From Maribacter arenosus (GTDB lineage Bacteria > Bacteroidota > Bacteroidia > Flavobacteriales > Flavobacteriaceae), in NCBI RefSeq assembly GCF_014610845.1, contig NZ_JABTCG010000003.1:310001-374000 (forward strand): a stretch of 64,000 nucleotides of DNA, given 5' to 3'. The position numbers were made by a program, and so were the translations under genes. The notes under the pieces are model-generated. The model saw nothing but the letters and a program-made list of their open reading frames with translations. It ran no database searches and had not been told where the DNA came from. Positions 56,203 through 64,000 of the stretch are shown in pieces. Each line of letters starts with the position of its first letter. Positions within the stretch are counted from its first letter, which is position 1.

Positions 56203-56207
56203 TTACG
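56155..56207 (+). repeat. 53-bp repeated element, copy B (overlaps the AraC gene stop)
   Basis: Same unit as copies A and C. Its last bases include the stop codon of the regulator gene (56203-56205). With about 155 bp of preceding sequence it forms the second member of the long diverged repeat (56000-56207 with 47951-48154). Confidence 0.72.
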
Positions 56208-57723
56208 TTTGGGCCCCGACCGAAATTCTCTGATATTCGCTTGGCGTTACATGGGCATATTCCTTGAAGGCCTTATTGAAGGTCACCTTATTATTATAAC
56301 CAACCTCATAGGCAATGTCGATGATATTGAGGTTTCGTTGATAGTCTGTATCGAGAATCGACATCGCTTCCTGAATCCTATATTTATTGATTAATTTATG
56401 GAAGTTCATATCAAAATGCTCGTTGATTACCTGCGACGCATTATGTCTGGTAGTATTCAGCCGGTCAGCGATGGTTTCCAGGTTAATGTCATTTTCTTTG
56501 TAGATTTTCTCCTCATCAAACAAGAATTTTAACCGTTCCTTGAGCTCTGATGATAAGCTATCGGTCAGACCCGATTTCTCATACTTATAAAAAAGTTGAT
56601 TGTCATAAGAGTAAAGCCCACTGAACAATTGGGGCTGAATATTGGCCGAATATCCCAAATACAATACCATTAGGGCCATTGCCGAGACTTGTAAATTGAA
56701 AATAAGATTATGACCTAGATTATTGACTATCATAAAACCATAGAAGGAGTAAGCTATAACATATAGAAAATGGATTCTATAAAGATTCCTGTTCCAGATT
56801 TTATTTCCTTTACTCAACTTTTCCTGGTCTCTACTTTTTAGGTATAGTTTTCTTATGAAGTAGCCATAGATAATCAGGGAAGATAACTTTAGGGCAACCA
56901 GGGTTACCACATGTAGGCGTTTGGCCTCTTCGAATCCACCATTGTATCTGGTCAACAAATCGGCTAGCTTTTCTTCGGCTGGCATCAAATAGATTGGGAT
57001 TACGTATATAAGTAATAATACCGTAGGCGCCAAATGAAGAAGATCACTTTTCTTAAACCGATATTGTTCTGTAATCCGTTTAAAATAAAAATAAAGTAAG
57101 GGTCCATAAAGCAATGAAAACGGCAACGACATTCTATAAGCATGCGGGTAGACGAATTCAAAGTTTGATATACTTACGCATACGTGAAAAATAAAAAAGG
57201 AATGAATAAAAACGAAACTGCTGATCAGGATCCTGGCTAAAAAATCAATTTTACGATTAAAATTGATTATAGCCGAAATGTAAAACCCTATCATGGCCAC
57301 ATAAAGGTAGATGATTATCCAAAAATTTAATTTTGGTCTATATTTTTCAGGAATACTGATTCTTGATAGGGTGTCATAATCAGACTCCTCATTGCCCAAA
57401 AAAGAACCATGTGATCCCCACTCGGAATTTATGGATAATATCTTTGGCGTATGCCGCGCAAAGCCATTCAAAATCGGATAAATCCCTATTTGGGATAATG
57501 GGGAAATGCCCATCAAAGTGTACGTAAGAATGAGGTCATTAACAGGTTTTATACGTAGATTTTCGTTTGGGAATAATCCCATTGGATTTTCGAGACCAGA
57601 CAATATTCCACTATAAATCGCGCCTTTTAGAAGGTGATTATTTTCCTTATAAACCTTAGAATGCGCTGGGTAGAGTTTTATAAAGAAGAGCAAGAATGTG
57701 ATTAAGATTCCTATTTTCTTCAT
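56203..57723 (-). CDS. Membrane-bound AraC-family transcriptional regulator
   Basis: 506 residues. The N-terminus has a signal-like hydrophobic segment (ILITFLLFFIKLYPAHS) and a roughly 110-residue exported region (to about 130). About seven to eight transmembrane helices follow between 132 and 365, including FWIIIYLYVAMIGFYISAII and LLHLAPTVLLLIYVIPIYLM. The C-terminal cytoplasmic AraC domain (about 410-500) has two helix-turn-helix units: NLETIADRLNTTRHNASQVI and IIDIAYEVGYNNKVTFNKAF with the typical VTPSEYQR end. It would sense an envelope signal directly and control the susC operon; the repeat elements upstream of susC are possible targets. Its 366-bp upstream gap (57724-58089) holds only a terminator of the next gene. 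Confidence 0.9.
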   Translation of the reverse strand: MKKIGILITFLLFFIKLYPAHSKVYKENNHLLKGAIYSGILSGLENPMGLFPNENLRIKPVNDLILTYTLMGISPLSQIGIYPILNGFARHTPKILSINSEWGSHGSFLGNEESDYDTLSRISIPEKYRPKLNFWIIIYLYVAMIGFYISAIINFNRKIDFLARILISSFVFIHSFFIFHVCVSISNFEFVYPHAYRMSLPFSLLYGPLLYFYFKRITEQYRFKKSDLLHLAPTVLLLIYVIPIYLMPAEEKLADLLTRYNGGFEEAKRLHVVTLVALKLSSLIIYGYFIRKLYLKSRDQEKLSKGNKIWNRNLYRIHFLYVIAYSFYGFMIVNNLGHNLIFNLQVSAMALMVLYLGYSANIQPQLFSGLYSYDNQLFYKYEKSGLTDSLSSELKERLKFLFDEEKIYKENDINLETIADRLNTTRHNASQVINEHFDMNFHKLINKYRIQEAMSILDTDYQRNLNIIDIAYEVGYNNKVTFNKAFKEYAHVTPSEYQRISVGAQT

Positions 57724-57900
57724 TAGATCGATGAATTAGCTTGCTTGAAGTTAAACATAATATGAGGTCTAAATCTTAAAAAAATATTAAAAAGGTAAAC
57801 CCCGATAATATATTACCCTGGAGATCTAGGATATAAATTCTTAATCGTATGAATGTTTTGTTTATGGAAGGGAGTGGCAAAAGTTGCGGAAATTGCAAAA

Positions 57901-57924
57901 AAAAACCGGTGCTCCCACCGGTTT
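57901..57924 (-). terminator. Terminator of the DUF4197 gene
   Basis: A perfect 10-bp stem AAAACCGGTG / CACCGGTTTT with loop CTCC. On the minus strand it runs into eight T. It lies about 165 bp after the DUF4197 stop. The rest of 57724-58089 shows only AT-rich sequence with short ACTAACT repeats. Confidence 0.85.
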
Positions 57925-58089
57925 TAAACTAACTAACTCAAAAAAATACTAACTCAAATAATTCGTATACAAAATAACTTAATTAACGATAGAACTTAGT
58001 TAATTAAAGATTAGCAAAATGTTAAAATTGCCCTATAATAAATTAACGGCAACAAATAGATTTTAGTATGGGTGATGTATGAATTATTT

Positions 58090-58800
58090 TTATCGATCCT
58101 GCAGTGTAAAAACTTTCCGTAAAAGATCTGTGGTTCGCGAGCCTACTTTTGTTCGAATTTCCTTTTCTTCGATGGCAATCATGGTATAGACCCCATTAAG
58201 GGCTTGGTTCGTGACATAATCTGTGAGATCTGGATTTACTTTTTGGGTAAATGGCAAACCATTGTATCTGGTAATCAAATTATTCCAGATTTGATCAGCC
58301 CCTACTTTTTGGAAAGAGCTTTTGATTACCGGATTGAATTTGTTATATAGGGCTGCCTGGGTGGCATTTGTCAGGTATTGGGTAGCTGCATCATCACTGC
58401 CCATCAATATGTTTTTGGCATCATTGAAGGTGATGCCTTTTACGGCATCAATGAATATAGGCGTAGCTTCACCAACAGCATCTTCAGCAGCCCTGTTCAA
58501 AACTTTGAGTCCTTCATCGGCCAAATTTCCCAAACCAATATCCCTGAGGGTATTATCAACCTTTTGTAACTCCTCTGGCAATAAGATCTTGACGAGATCA
58601 TTTTTGTAAAAACCATCGGTAAGTGTCAGCTTACTTACCTGTTTTTCGATACCCATATTTAAGGCTTCCCTAAGACCCTGTGCAATTTCAATATTGCTGA
58701 TTCCTGTTTCATCTTGGGGTAACTGGTTGATAACTTGTTGCAATTCCCCGCAGGCTATAAAATTGAAAGAGAGAAGCAATATTAGTATCTTTTTTTTCAT
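58090..58800 (-). CDS. DUF4197 lipoprotein
   Basis: 236 residues with signal ILILLLSFNFIAC. The mature protein is alpha-helical: EIAQGLREALNMGIEKQVSKL, ILLPEELQKVDNTLRDIGL, FNDAKNILMGSDDAATQYL and ALNGVYTMIAIEEKEIRTKV. This is the DUF4197 pattern. These periplasmic proteins have no established function. It is monocistronic, with a strong downstream hairpin. Confidence 0.88.
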   Translation of the reverse strand: MKKKILILLLSFNFIACGELQQVINQLPQDETGISNIEIAQGLREALNMGIEKQVSKLTLTDGFYKNDLVKILLPEELQKVDNTLRDIGLGNLADEGLKVLNRAAEDAVGEATPIFIDAVKGITFNDAKNILMGSDDAATQYLTNATQAALYNKFNPVIKSSFQKVGADQIWNNLITRYNGLPFTQKVNPDLTDYVTNQALNGVYTMIAIEEKEIRTKVGSRTTDLLRKVFTLQDR

Positions 58801-58954
58801 ACGATAATATATTTATGATTATTTGAATAGGGTTTCTAAAAAACGAGAACAGGTTTACCTCAATGCTCCACAATTAAGGTCTAAAACATTCTTTTCATGG
58901 AAATTGAATGCTACTTGAAAATTCCATTTCCTATTTTTGACTATTCATTTAAAA

Positions 58955-59806
58955 TCAAGAAAAGATTACAGTTTTATTGTTATATACCATTGTTTTACGT
59001 TTTACATGTAATTTAACGGCCCTTGATAACACTATTTTTTCCAAATCCCTGCCCTTTCCTATAAAATCCTGGATAGAATGCGCATGGGAGACGGTAGTTA
59101 CATCCTGTTCGATAATCGGTCCTGCATCGAGTTCCTCCGTAACATAATGACTTGTGGCGCCAATGATCTTTACCCCTCTTTCGAAAGCGGCATGGTAGGG
59201 TTTGGCCCCAGCGAAAGCCGGTAAGAATGAATGATGGATATTGATTATCCTATTTGGATATTCATCTATCAACGTACCACTAACGATTTGCATATACCTG
59301 GCCAAAACAATAAAATCAACCTTGTGTTCTTTCAACAATGCCAACTGTTGGTTTTCGGCCTTTAGTTTAGCAGCCTTGGAGAAGGGAATATGGTAAAAAG
59401 GAATATTGAATTGTTCGGCAATGTGCTCCAAATCATTATGGTTACTAACTATAAATGGGATTTCGGCATTTAATTCACCCGAATGATGCCTACTTAAAAG
59501 ATCGTAAAGACAATGGTTGTATTTGGAGACAAAGATCGCCATTCTTGGCAGTACGGTATCCAAGTGTAAACTCCAATCCATTTGATATGGCTTGGACAAG
59601 GTAGTCGTAAATTCGTTTTTAAACTGGTCCAAGTCCAATGAATTAGGGTCAAAATCACTTTCCAAACGCATAAAGAACACATCGGCCTCTTTATCAACAT
59701 GTTGGTCAAGGTAAATGATATTTCCGCCTTTCGCATGGATAAAACCCGTAACAGCGCTAATGATTCCCGATTGGTCAGGACAATGAATGAGTATTGTGGT
59801 TTTCAA
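58955..59806 (-). CDS. purU: Formyltetrahydrofolate deformylase
   Basis: 283 residues. The N-terminal ACT domain (about 1-85, LIHCPDQSGIISAVTGFIHA) is followed by a formyltransferase-type domain with SRHHSGELNAEIPFIVSNHN, YMQIVSG, the catalytic block NIHHSFLPAFAGAKPYH and GATSHYVTEELDAGPIIEQD. It hydrolyses 10-formyl-THF to formate and THF, supplying formate for purine synthesis. Cytoplasmic; no operon partner. Confidence 0.95.
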   Translation of the reverse strand: MKTTILIHCPDQSGIISAVTGFIHAKGGNIIYLDQHVDKEADVFFMRLESDFDPNSLDLDQFKNEFTTTLSKPYQMDWSLHLDTVLPRMAIFVSKYNHCLYDLLSRHHSGELNAEIPFIVSNHNDLEHIAEQFNIPFYHIPFSKAAKLKAENQQLALLKEHKVDFIVLARYMQIVSGTLIDEYPNRIINIHHSFLPAFAGAKPYHAAFERGVKIIGATSHYVTEELDAGPIIEQDVTTVSHAHSIQDFIGKGRDLEKIVLSRAVKLHVKRKTMVYNNKTVIFS

Positions 59807-59900
59807 GCTAACTAATTTATATAATCCAAAATTAGAACTAAAAAAGCATCAAAATAGTATGAAAATGTGGTTTTTTATTGACCAAGGCGATTCTTCCGGT

Positions 59901-60314
59901 CTATGGCAATTGAATATTACCGTTATGGGGCAAAGTGCCCGTCCATGTTTTAAATAACTTTCTAAAACTCTTTATTTCTTTTCGCAGTAGGTTCAAGTAT
60001 TCGATTTCCTGAACGCCATCCCGTTCCAATCCTGTACAATAGGAATTTATATTCTTTATCATGACTTTGATAAACGAGATATTTTTATTTTTCTCATCAT
60101 TTGACAATGAGAATTCGGTTTGGGCAATTTTTTGGGGAATCAATATGGCATCGGTCAAAAGTGCATCCGCTATGATATCCCTTAGGCTATTCGATGTATA
60201 GAGCTTAAGCAAATCTTTATTGAATGTCACATACGAGGCGATAGCCCTGCTCATATTGCAAAGATCAAGGGCTTTTCTGTACACTGGTATACTACCTAAA
60301 TTATTACGTGACAT
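59901..60314 (-). CDS. Four-helix-bundle-like protein, unknown function
   Basis: 137 residues, predicted all-helical: PVYRKALDLCNMSRAIASYV, SLRDIIADALLTDAILIPQK, ISFIKVMIKNINSYCTGLER and IEYLNLLRKEIKSFRKLFKT. It recalls the four-helix-bundle family (23S rRNA intervening-sequence-like), from memory. No signal peptide. Divergent from the Lrp gene (109 bp between), so both promoters lie in that gap. The role is unknown. Confidence 0.7.
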   Translation of the reverse strand: MSRNNLGSIPVYRKALDLCNMSRAIASYVTFNKDLLKLYTSNSLRDIIADALLTDAILIPQKIAQTEFSLSNDEKNKNISFIKVMIKNINSYCTGLERDGVQEIEYLNLLRKEIKSFRKLFKTWTGTLPHNGNIQLP

Positions 60315-60423
60315 TTTTCAAATAGCAATTAATATATAATAAAGTTACGTTCGATTTTTAAAATTCTTATTTTGAATCAAAAGTAAAAACTTATATTTAC
60401 TTTACAATCAAAGATAATATAGG

Positions 60424-60885
60424 ATGAATGCTTTAAATAATACCTTAGATGACTTAAATTGGCGTATTCTGGCATGCCTTCAAGAGAATGCGAGGGAATC
60501 TTTTGCGAGCATAGGGAGAAAAGTTGGGCTAACCCCACCTGCAGTGGCAGAACGGGTGAAAAAACTTGAGGATATCGGTGTAATCATGGGATATAAAACG
60601 ATTCTATCGCATACTTTAACAGGTCATCAAATGAAAGCTATTATTACATTAAGGGCGTTTATGGGTAAATTAAAACCCTTTCTAGAAACCGTGAAAAATT
60701 TAGAGGAGGTCGTTAATTGCTACAGGGTTACGGGCAATGAGAATATTGTGATGGAGGTTGTGCTTAGAGACCAGTTTCATTTAGAACGATTTATTGATAA
60801 GTTGATCCAATACGGGGAGACAAGAACGCATATCATTCTCTCGGAGGTTATATCTAGCGCCCCTATTGCAACTAAACAATATTAA
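60424..60885 (+). CDS. Lrp/AsnC-family transcriptional regulator
   Basis: 153 residues. The N-terminal winged HTH is LDDLNWRILACLQENARESF through ASIGRKVGLTPPAVAERVKK. The C-terminal RAM domain is TLRAFMGKLKPFLETVKNLE through YRVTGNENIVMEVVLRD. Typical of feast/famine regulators of amino-acid metabolism. Ligand unknown. It stands alone between divergent and downstream genes. Confidence 0.94.
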   Translation: MNALNNTLDDLNWRILACLQENARESFASIGRKVGLTPPAVAERVKKLEDIGVIMGYKTILSHTLTGHQMKAIITLRAFMGKLKPFLETVKNLEEVVNCYRVTGNENIVMEVVLRDQFHLERFIDKLIQYGETRTHIILSEVISSAPIATKQY

Positions 60886-61032
60886 AAACTATCATTTTCT
60901 TATAGTTTTTGCCCACCATATCAATGCATATTTAATGTATGGGATCGATATAGGAGAATATTTTCGATTTAAATCCCCTTATTTGTATCTTTGTTAAGTC
61001 TCTTTGGCGAGATTTTTGATGAAATCATTGGT

Positions 61033-62445
61033 ATGAAAAAGAACCTTTTCCTAATTATCTTTCTTGCCTCATTTTCAACCTATGCTCAGCAATTGACCTT
61101 TAAAAAAGGTGTTGTGATGGATTCTATAAGCGTCAATGATACCATTGCCGAAAGTTTTGCCCTCTATCTCCCAACCAAATTTGAAGTTACCAAGCCGTCG
61201 CCTATTTTATTCATTTACGATATGCAGGGTAGGGGCGAAAAAGTAATTCGTATGTTTTTAACGGCGGCCGAAAAGAACCAGTACGTGTTGGCCGCATCGA
61301 ACAGTATTAACGATAGCCTTTCATTAAGTAAGAACGTACTTGTCTCAAAACGTTTGTTCCAGACCGTTTTTAAGCTGTTCAATATTCAAAAAGGGCGGGT
61401 ATATACCGCTGGTTTTAACGGTGGGGCACGAATGGCTTCGGTATTGCCTACATTTCTATCCCAGATCGAAGGTGTTGTTTCTTGTGGGTCTAGCATTGCA
61501 AATACTGAGGTCCTATCGAGCAAGAATCCCTTTCATTTTATAGGTATCGTAGGGGTCGAGGATTTTAACTACCCCAATATGCTGAAGATTAAGAGTGTTT
61601 TTGATTTTTTAAAATTCCCGAATCAGACTTTGGTTTTTGATGGCGGACAACAATGGCCATCTCAGGAGTTGTTAACACAAGCCATGGAATTGTTTGATCT
61701 TAAGGCCATGGAAAAAAGGGTCATTCCAATGGATACCGCTTTTATCATGGAAACGTATACCAAAAACTTGAATTGGACCAATAGACTCATATCTAATAAT
61801 ATGCCTTTGGAAGCCTATCGCAAGCTCAATGAAATAGTCGAGATATATAAACCATTGATTACCGTGGACACACTTAAGAACAGTCTGAAGGCCTTGAAAA
61901 GAAGTAGTGGATATAAAAACCAAAAGCGTAATCAAAGTTCAATATTATTCAAGGAAGAACTGATCAGGGATGATTATAATTATTATTTGGAGGAAGATAT
62001 GCTTACCTATAATTATAATAATTTGGGTTGGTGGAATTATCAAATGGATGAACTCAAAAAGCATAAAAAAAGTGCCAATATTTTTCAACGACAAATGGGA
62101 ATACGCCTAGAAGGCTACTTGAATGCCTTGATTGCTGATAATATCGATATGGTAAATGCGCATTCCCCACTTGATGAGGAAGCGCTGAATTTTCTTTGGA
62201 TGTTGAAAACCATAACGGCTCCAGAGGATTATTCTGCGTATTTGAGGGTAATCTCCCTGAATGCCAAGGTCGAGGATTTTGGGACTGCCCTGTTTTATTT
62301 GGAGGAATTACTAAAGATCGGATATGACAATGTCGATGAGCTTTATGCCTTGGAAAATACCGCACTATTGAGAATTACTCCTGAATTCAATGCATTGGTC
62401 GATAAATATCTTAAAAAAGCGAGGTACGATATTATTGAAGAATAA
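61033..62445 (+). CDS. Secreted alpha/beta-hydrolase-like protein with Asn at the nucleophile position
   Basis: About 470 residues. The start at 61033 gives a signal peptide (MKKNLFLIIFLASFSTYAQ); the longer frame from 60991 adds 14 residues without benefit. The first 230 residues resemble an esterase/PHB-depolymerase-like fold (SFALYLPTKFE, SPILFIYDMQGRGEK, YTAGFNGGARMASVLP). At the nucleophile elbow, G-F-N-G-G (residues 127-131) has Asn129 where Ser is expected. The remaining 240 residues are helical, without a recognised domain, and end LRITPEFNALVDKYLKKARY. It may be a non-catalytic binding protein. The 3' end overlaps the next, convergent gene by 14 nt. Confidence 0.72.
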   Translation: MKKNLFLIIFLASFSTYAQQLTFKKGVVMDSISVNDTIAESFALYLPTKFEVTKPSPILFIYDMQGRGEKVIRMFLTAAEKNQYVLAASNSINDSLSLSKNVLVSKRLFQTVFKLFNIQKGRVYTAGFNGGARMASVLPTFLSQIEGVVSCGSSIANTEVLSSKNPFHFIGIVGVEDFNYPNMLKIKSVFDFLKFPNQTLVFDGGQQWPSQELLTQAMELFDLKAMEKRVIPMDTAFIMETYTKNLNWTNRLISNNMPLEAYRKLNEIVEIYKPLITVDTLKNSLKALKRSSGYKNQKRNQSSILFKEELIRDDYNYYLEEDMLTYNYNNLGWWNYQMDELKKHKKSANIFQRQMGIRLEGYLNALIADNIDMVNAHSPLDEEALNFLWMLKTITAPEDYSAYLRVISLNAKVEDFGTALFYLEELLKIGYDNVDELYALENTALLRITPEFNALVDKYLKKARYDIIEE

Positions 62446-63169
62446 GATGGGGAACTTTAGTGACATCCCAATCAATTACCAATCCTTTGGCAATCGACAT
62501 TGCTATTTCCTTGCCATATAACAATTCACATAGATAAAGTGCCGCTTCAAAGCTTTTGGCCCCGCCAGCCGAGGTGATGTATTTGTGGTCGTGCACGAAT
62601 AGAATACTATCCTCTACCTTTATGTGGGGAAAGGTCTTTCGATACAATTCGATATCGCCAGGAAACGTGGTTGATGTTACACTATCAAGTATTCCGGCAG
62701 CCGCCAATACAAAGGCGCCATCGCAATGTGAAGTCATAAACAGCGCATTCTTATCAATTTTCCTAACGAAATTCAATAGTAAAGAATCCTTTAAATCCGA
62801 ATCTAAATGATGTTCAGCGCTAGGTACTACCAATATATCTATATTTGGGATAGAATCCCGGGTGTAATCAAAATCAGGCAGAATCCGTACGCCTTCAAAT
62901 GTTGTTATGGGGTCTAAAGAGTTGGCGACCGTGAATGTATTCATTGCCTTTATTCCCTTCCTGAACCGTGTATGCTGAAATATGTCGAAGGGGGCCGTGA
63001 ACTCTGTATTGTATGTGCCGTTCATAATTAAAAAAGCAACATTATAATTGTTGGGTGTTAATTCGGGAAGATATCTTCCACTTTTTCCAATTGCACTTGT
63101 TTCCACTTTCTTCGGATTACATCCCATAGAAAAAACACATATTAATAGGTAAATACATAGATATCTCAT
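62432..63169 (-). CDS. Exported DJ-1/PfpI-family lipoprotein
   Basis: 245 residues from the start at 63169, with lipoprotein signal YLCIYLLICVFSMGC. The mature part has the DJ-1/PfpI (GATase1-like) fold: VAFLIMNGTYNTEFTAPFDI, ILVVPSAEH, the nucleophile-elbow Cys in FMTSHCDGAFVLAAAG, YITSAGGAKSFEAALYLCEL. It resembles the sensor half of GlxA-type AraC regulators but has no DNA-binding domain. Export to the envelope is unusual for this fold. It is coupled to the MFS gene by an ATGA overlap at 63166-63169. Confidence 0.85.
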   Translation of the reverse strand: MRYLCIYLLICVFSMGCNPKKVETSAIGKSGRYLPELTPNNYNVAFLIMNGTYNTEFTAPFDIFQHTRFRKGIKAMNTFTVANSLDPITTFEGVRILPDFDYTRDSIPNIDILVVPSAEHHLDSDLKDSLLLNFVRKIDKNALFMTSHCDGAFVLAAAGILDSVTSTTFPGDIELYRKTFPHIKVEDSILFVHDHKYITSAGGAKSFEAALYLCELLYGKEIAMSIAKGLVIDWDVTKVPHLILQ

Positions 63170-64000
63170 TTGTTTTCTATTGGGGTTTTTAATAGCACAT
63201 TTCTTAAAAGTAAAAGTAGCAATATTCCTAAAATACAGACCATGGTAATTGCATACCACGTTATTTCATAACCGAAATGAGCTACACCCTGCATGCCCGA
63301 ATTATGACCAAAAACATGTGCAATTGAGAAAGAAATGCTGTAAAGTGCCATATATTCACCTTGGTTTCCTCTTTTAGCACGGTCCATCGCAAATGCATTT
63401 GAAAAAGGAAACGCGATCATTTCTCCAAGGGTCATTAACAAAATACCGATGGTCAATACTCCAATCCACGTAGTTAAATTCAAGATTACAAAGCTCAGGG
63501 CGGTTAAACCGAGGCCAATGATTACATTCGAAATTTTGGACCAAGGTCTACTTTCCATGTACTTGATCAAGGGCATTTCAAAAACAAATATGAAAAAACC
63601 GTTGAGTCCCAATAACATACCTATTTGAAATTCACTCAACGAATGGATTTCACTATAATACACAGGCATTGTAGAAAAGTATTGTACAAAGGCAAACCCA
63701 AATAAAACCATGGCCGCAATAAACAAAAGAAATTGTGGGTCCTTATAGGCCGATTTCGGTGATTCAACTAGTACGTTATCCGATACTCTCGATTTTTTAG
63801 GATGTAGTATAATCAACAAAAGAACTCCGGCAATCATACAGGTTAACCCATCGACCCAAAAAAGACCTCCATAACCCAACGAGACTATAATTATGCCTCC
63901 AAGTGTTGGCCCTGCTGAAAACCCCAAGTTGATGGCCAATCGAATTAAAGTGACAGAACGAGTTCTGTTTTCTGGTTTACTGTAGGCATTCAATGCCACA
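63166..64000 (-). CDS. MFS transporter, C-terminal part (truncated by window edge)
   Basis: The last 278 codons or so of a major facilitator transporter; the N-terminal helices lie beyond base 64000. Visible are helices beginning with RLAINLGFSAGPTLGGIIIV and about seven to eight more hydrophobic segments. A cytoplasmic loop (ILHPKKSRVSDNVLVESP) marks the centre of the transporter. The GP motif in FSAGPTLGG, in the last helices of the first half, recalls drug:H+ antiporters. Substrate unknown. It is followed, with a 4-nt overlap, by the DJ-1-like lipoprotein gene, suggesting a joint role in export or detoxification. Confidence 0.88.
   Translation of the reverse strand, partial: VALNAYSKPENRTRSVTLIRLAINLGFSAGPTLGGIIIVSLGYGGLFWVDGLTCMIAGVLLLIILHPKKSRVSDNVLVESPKSAYKDPQFLLFIAAMVLFGFAFVQYFSTMPVYYSEIHSLSEFQIGMLLGLNGFFIFVFEMPLIKYMESRPWSKISNVIIGLGLTALSFVILNLTTWIGVLTIGILLMTLGEMIAFPFSNAFAMDRAKRGNQGEYMALYSISFSIAHVFGHNSGMQGVAHFGYEITWYAITMVCILGILLLLLLRNVLLKTPIENK

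Noticed and set aside
1-64000. CRISPR arrays, prophage or insertion sequences
   Set aside because: No spaced direct-repeat arrays, transposase, integrase or structural phage genes were seen on either strand.

Overview
The window is a chromosomal segment of a flavobacterium (Bacteroidota, Flavobacteriaceae, probably marine). The evidence is two SusC/SusD pairs, many lipoproteins with a Cys lipobox, a LytTR-type two-component pair, a membrane-bound AraC regulator, a GSII/GSIII glutamine synthetase pair, moderate-to-low GC and frequent TAATG or ATGA gene overlaps. I see no CRISPR array, transposase, integrase or phage gene.

Region 1 (1-26.3 kb) is a polysaccharide-utilization-type locus that reads as a full pathway for N-linked glycans. 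A LytTR response regulator and its histidine kinase point left. Rightward follow a GH92 alpha-mannosidase, an SSS symporter, a GH130 mannoside phosphorylase, a CBM9-like secreted protein, two more GH92, a PNGase F-type amidase, a fourth GH92, a GH18, a DUF4838 (GH163-type) protein, a GH29 fucosidase, and a SusC/SusD pair closed by a terminator. The inferred flow is: PNGase F or an endo-glycosidase frees the glycan, the exported GH92 enzymes strip alpha-mannose, GH29 removes fucose, GH18/GH163 cut the chitobiose core, and the cytoplasmic GH130 phosphorolyses Man-beta-1,4-GlcNAc.

Region 2 (26.3-30.9 kb) holds a leftward tRNA-Arg(ACG) with its own terminator, a large FG-GAP/ASPIC lipoprotein overlapping apt by 4 nt, and a 51-codon leftward gene overlapping the end of apt.

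Region 3 (30.9-39.1 kb) has a leftward operon of penicillin-binding-type serine hydrolase, BlaI repressor and BlaR1-like M56 protease. Upstream lie three AACTA-N6-TAGTT palindromes at exact 20-bp spacing. A CaCA antiporter and divergent GSII/GSIII genes follow; the GS intergenic region carries four GGGGTAT motifs.

Region 4 (39.1-47.9 kb) holds housekeeping genes (purM, prfA, pyrF) around a five-gene envelope cassette: Rieske lipoprotein, thioredoxin, ApbE, DUF4266 and DUF3570. I consider this the best candidate for a poorly described system. A small unknown gene, an alpha/beta hydrolase and a secreted protein follow.

Region 5 (47.9-57.8 kb) is a second, leftward SusC/SusD locus with a membrane AraC regulator, a third-position lipoprotein and an arylsulfotransferase-type lipoprotein. 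It carries three copies of a 53-bp element, two of them inside a diverged repeat of about 205 bp that lies at both ends of the locus.

Region 6 (57.9-64 kb) has a DUF4197 lipoprotein, purU, a four-helix-type protein, an Lrp regulator, an alpha/beta-hydrolase-like secreted protein with Asn at the expected nucleophile position, an exported DJ-1/PfpI-like lipoprotein and the C-terminal part of an MFS transporter.

All family names come from reading the translations and from memory; no database search was run.
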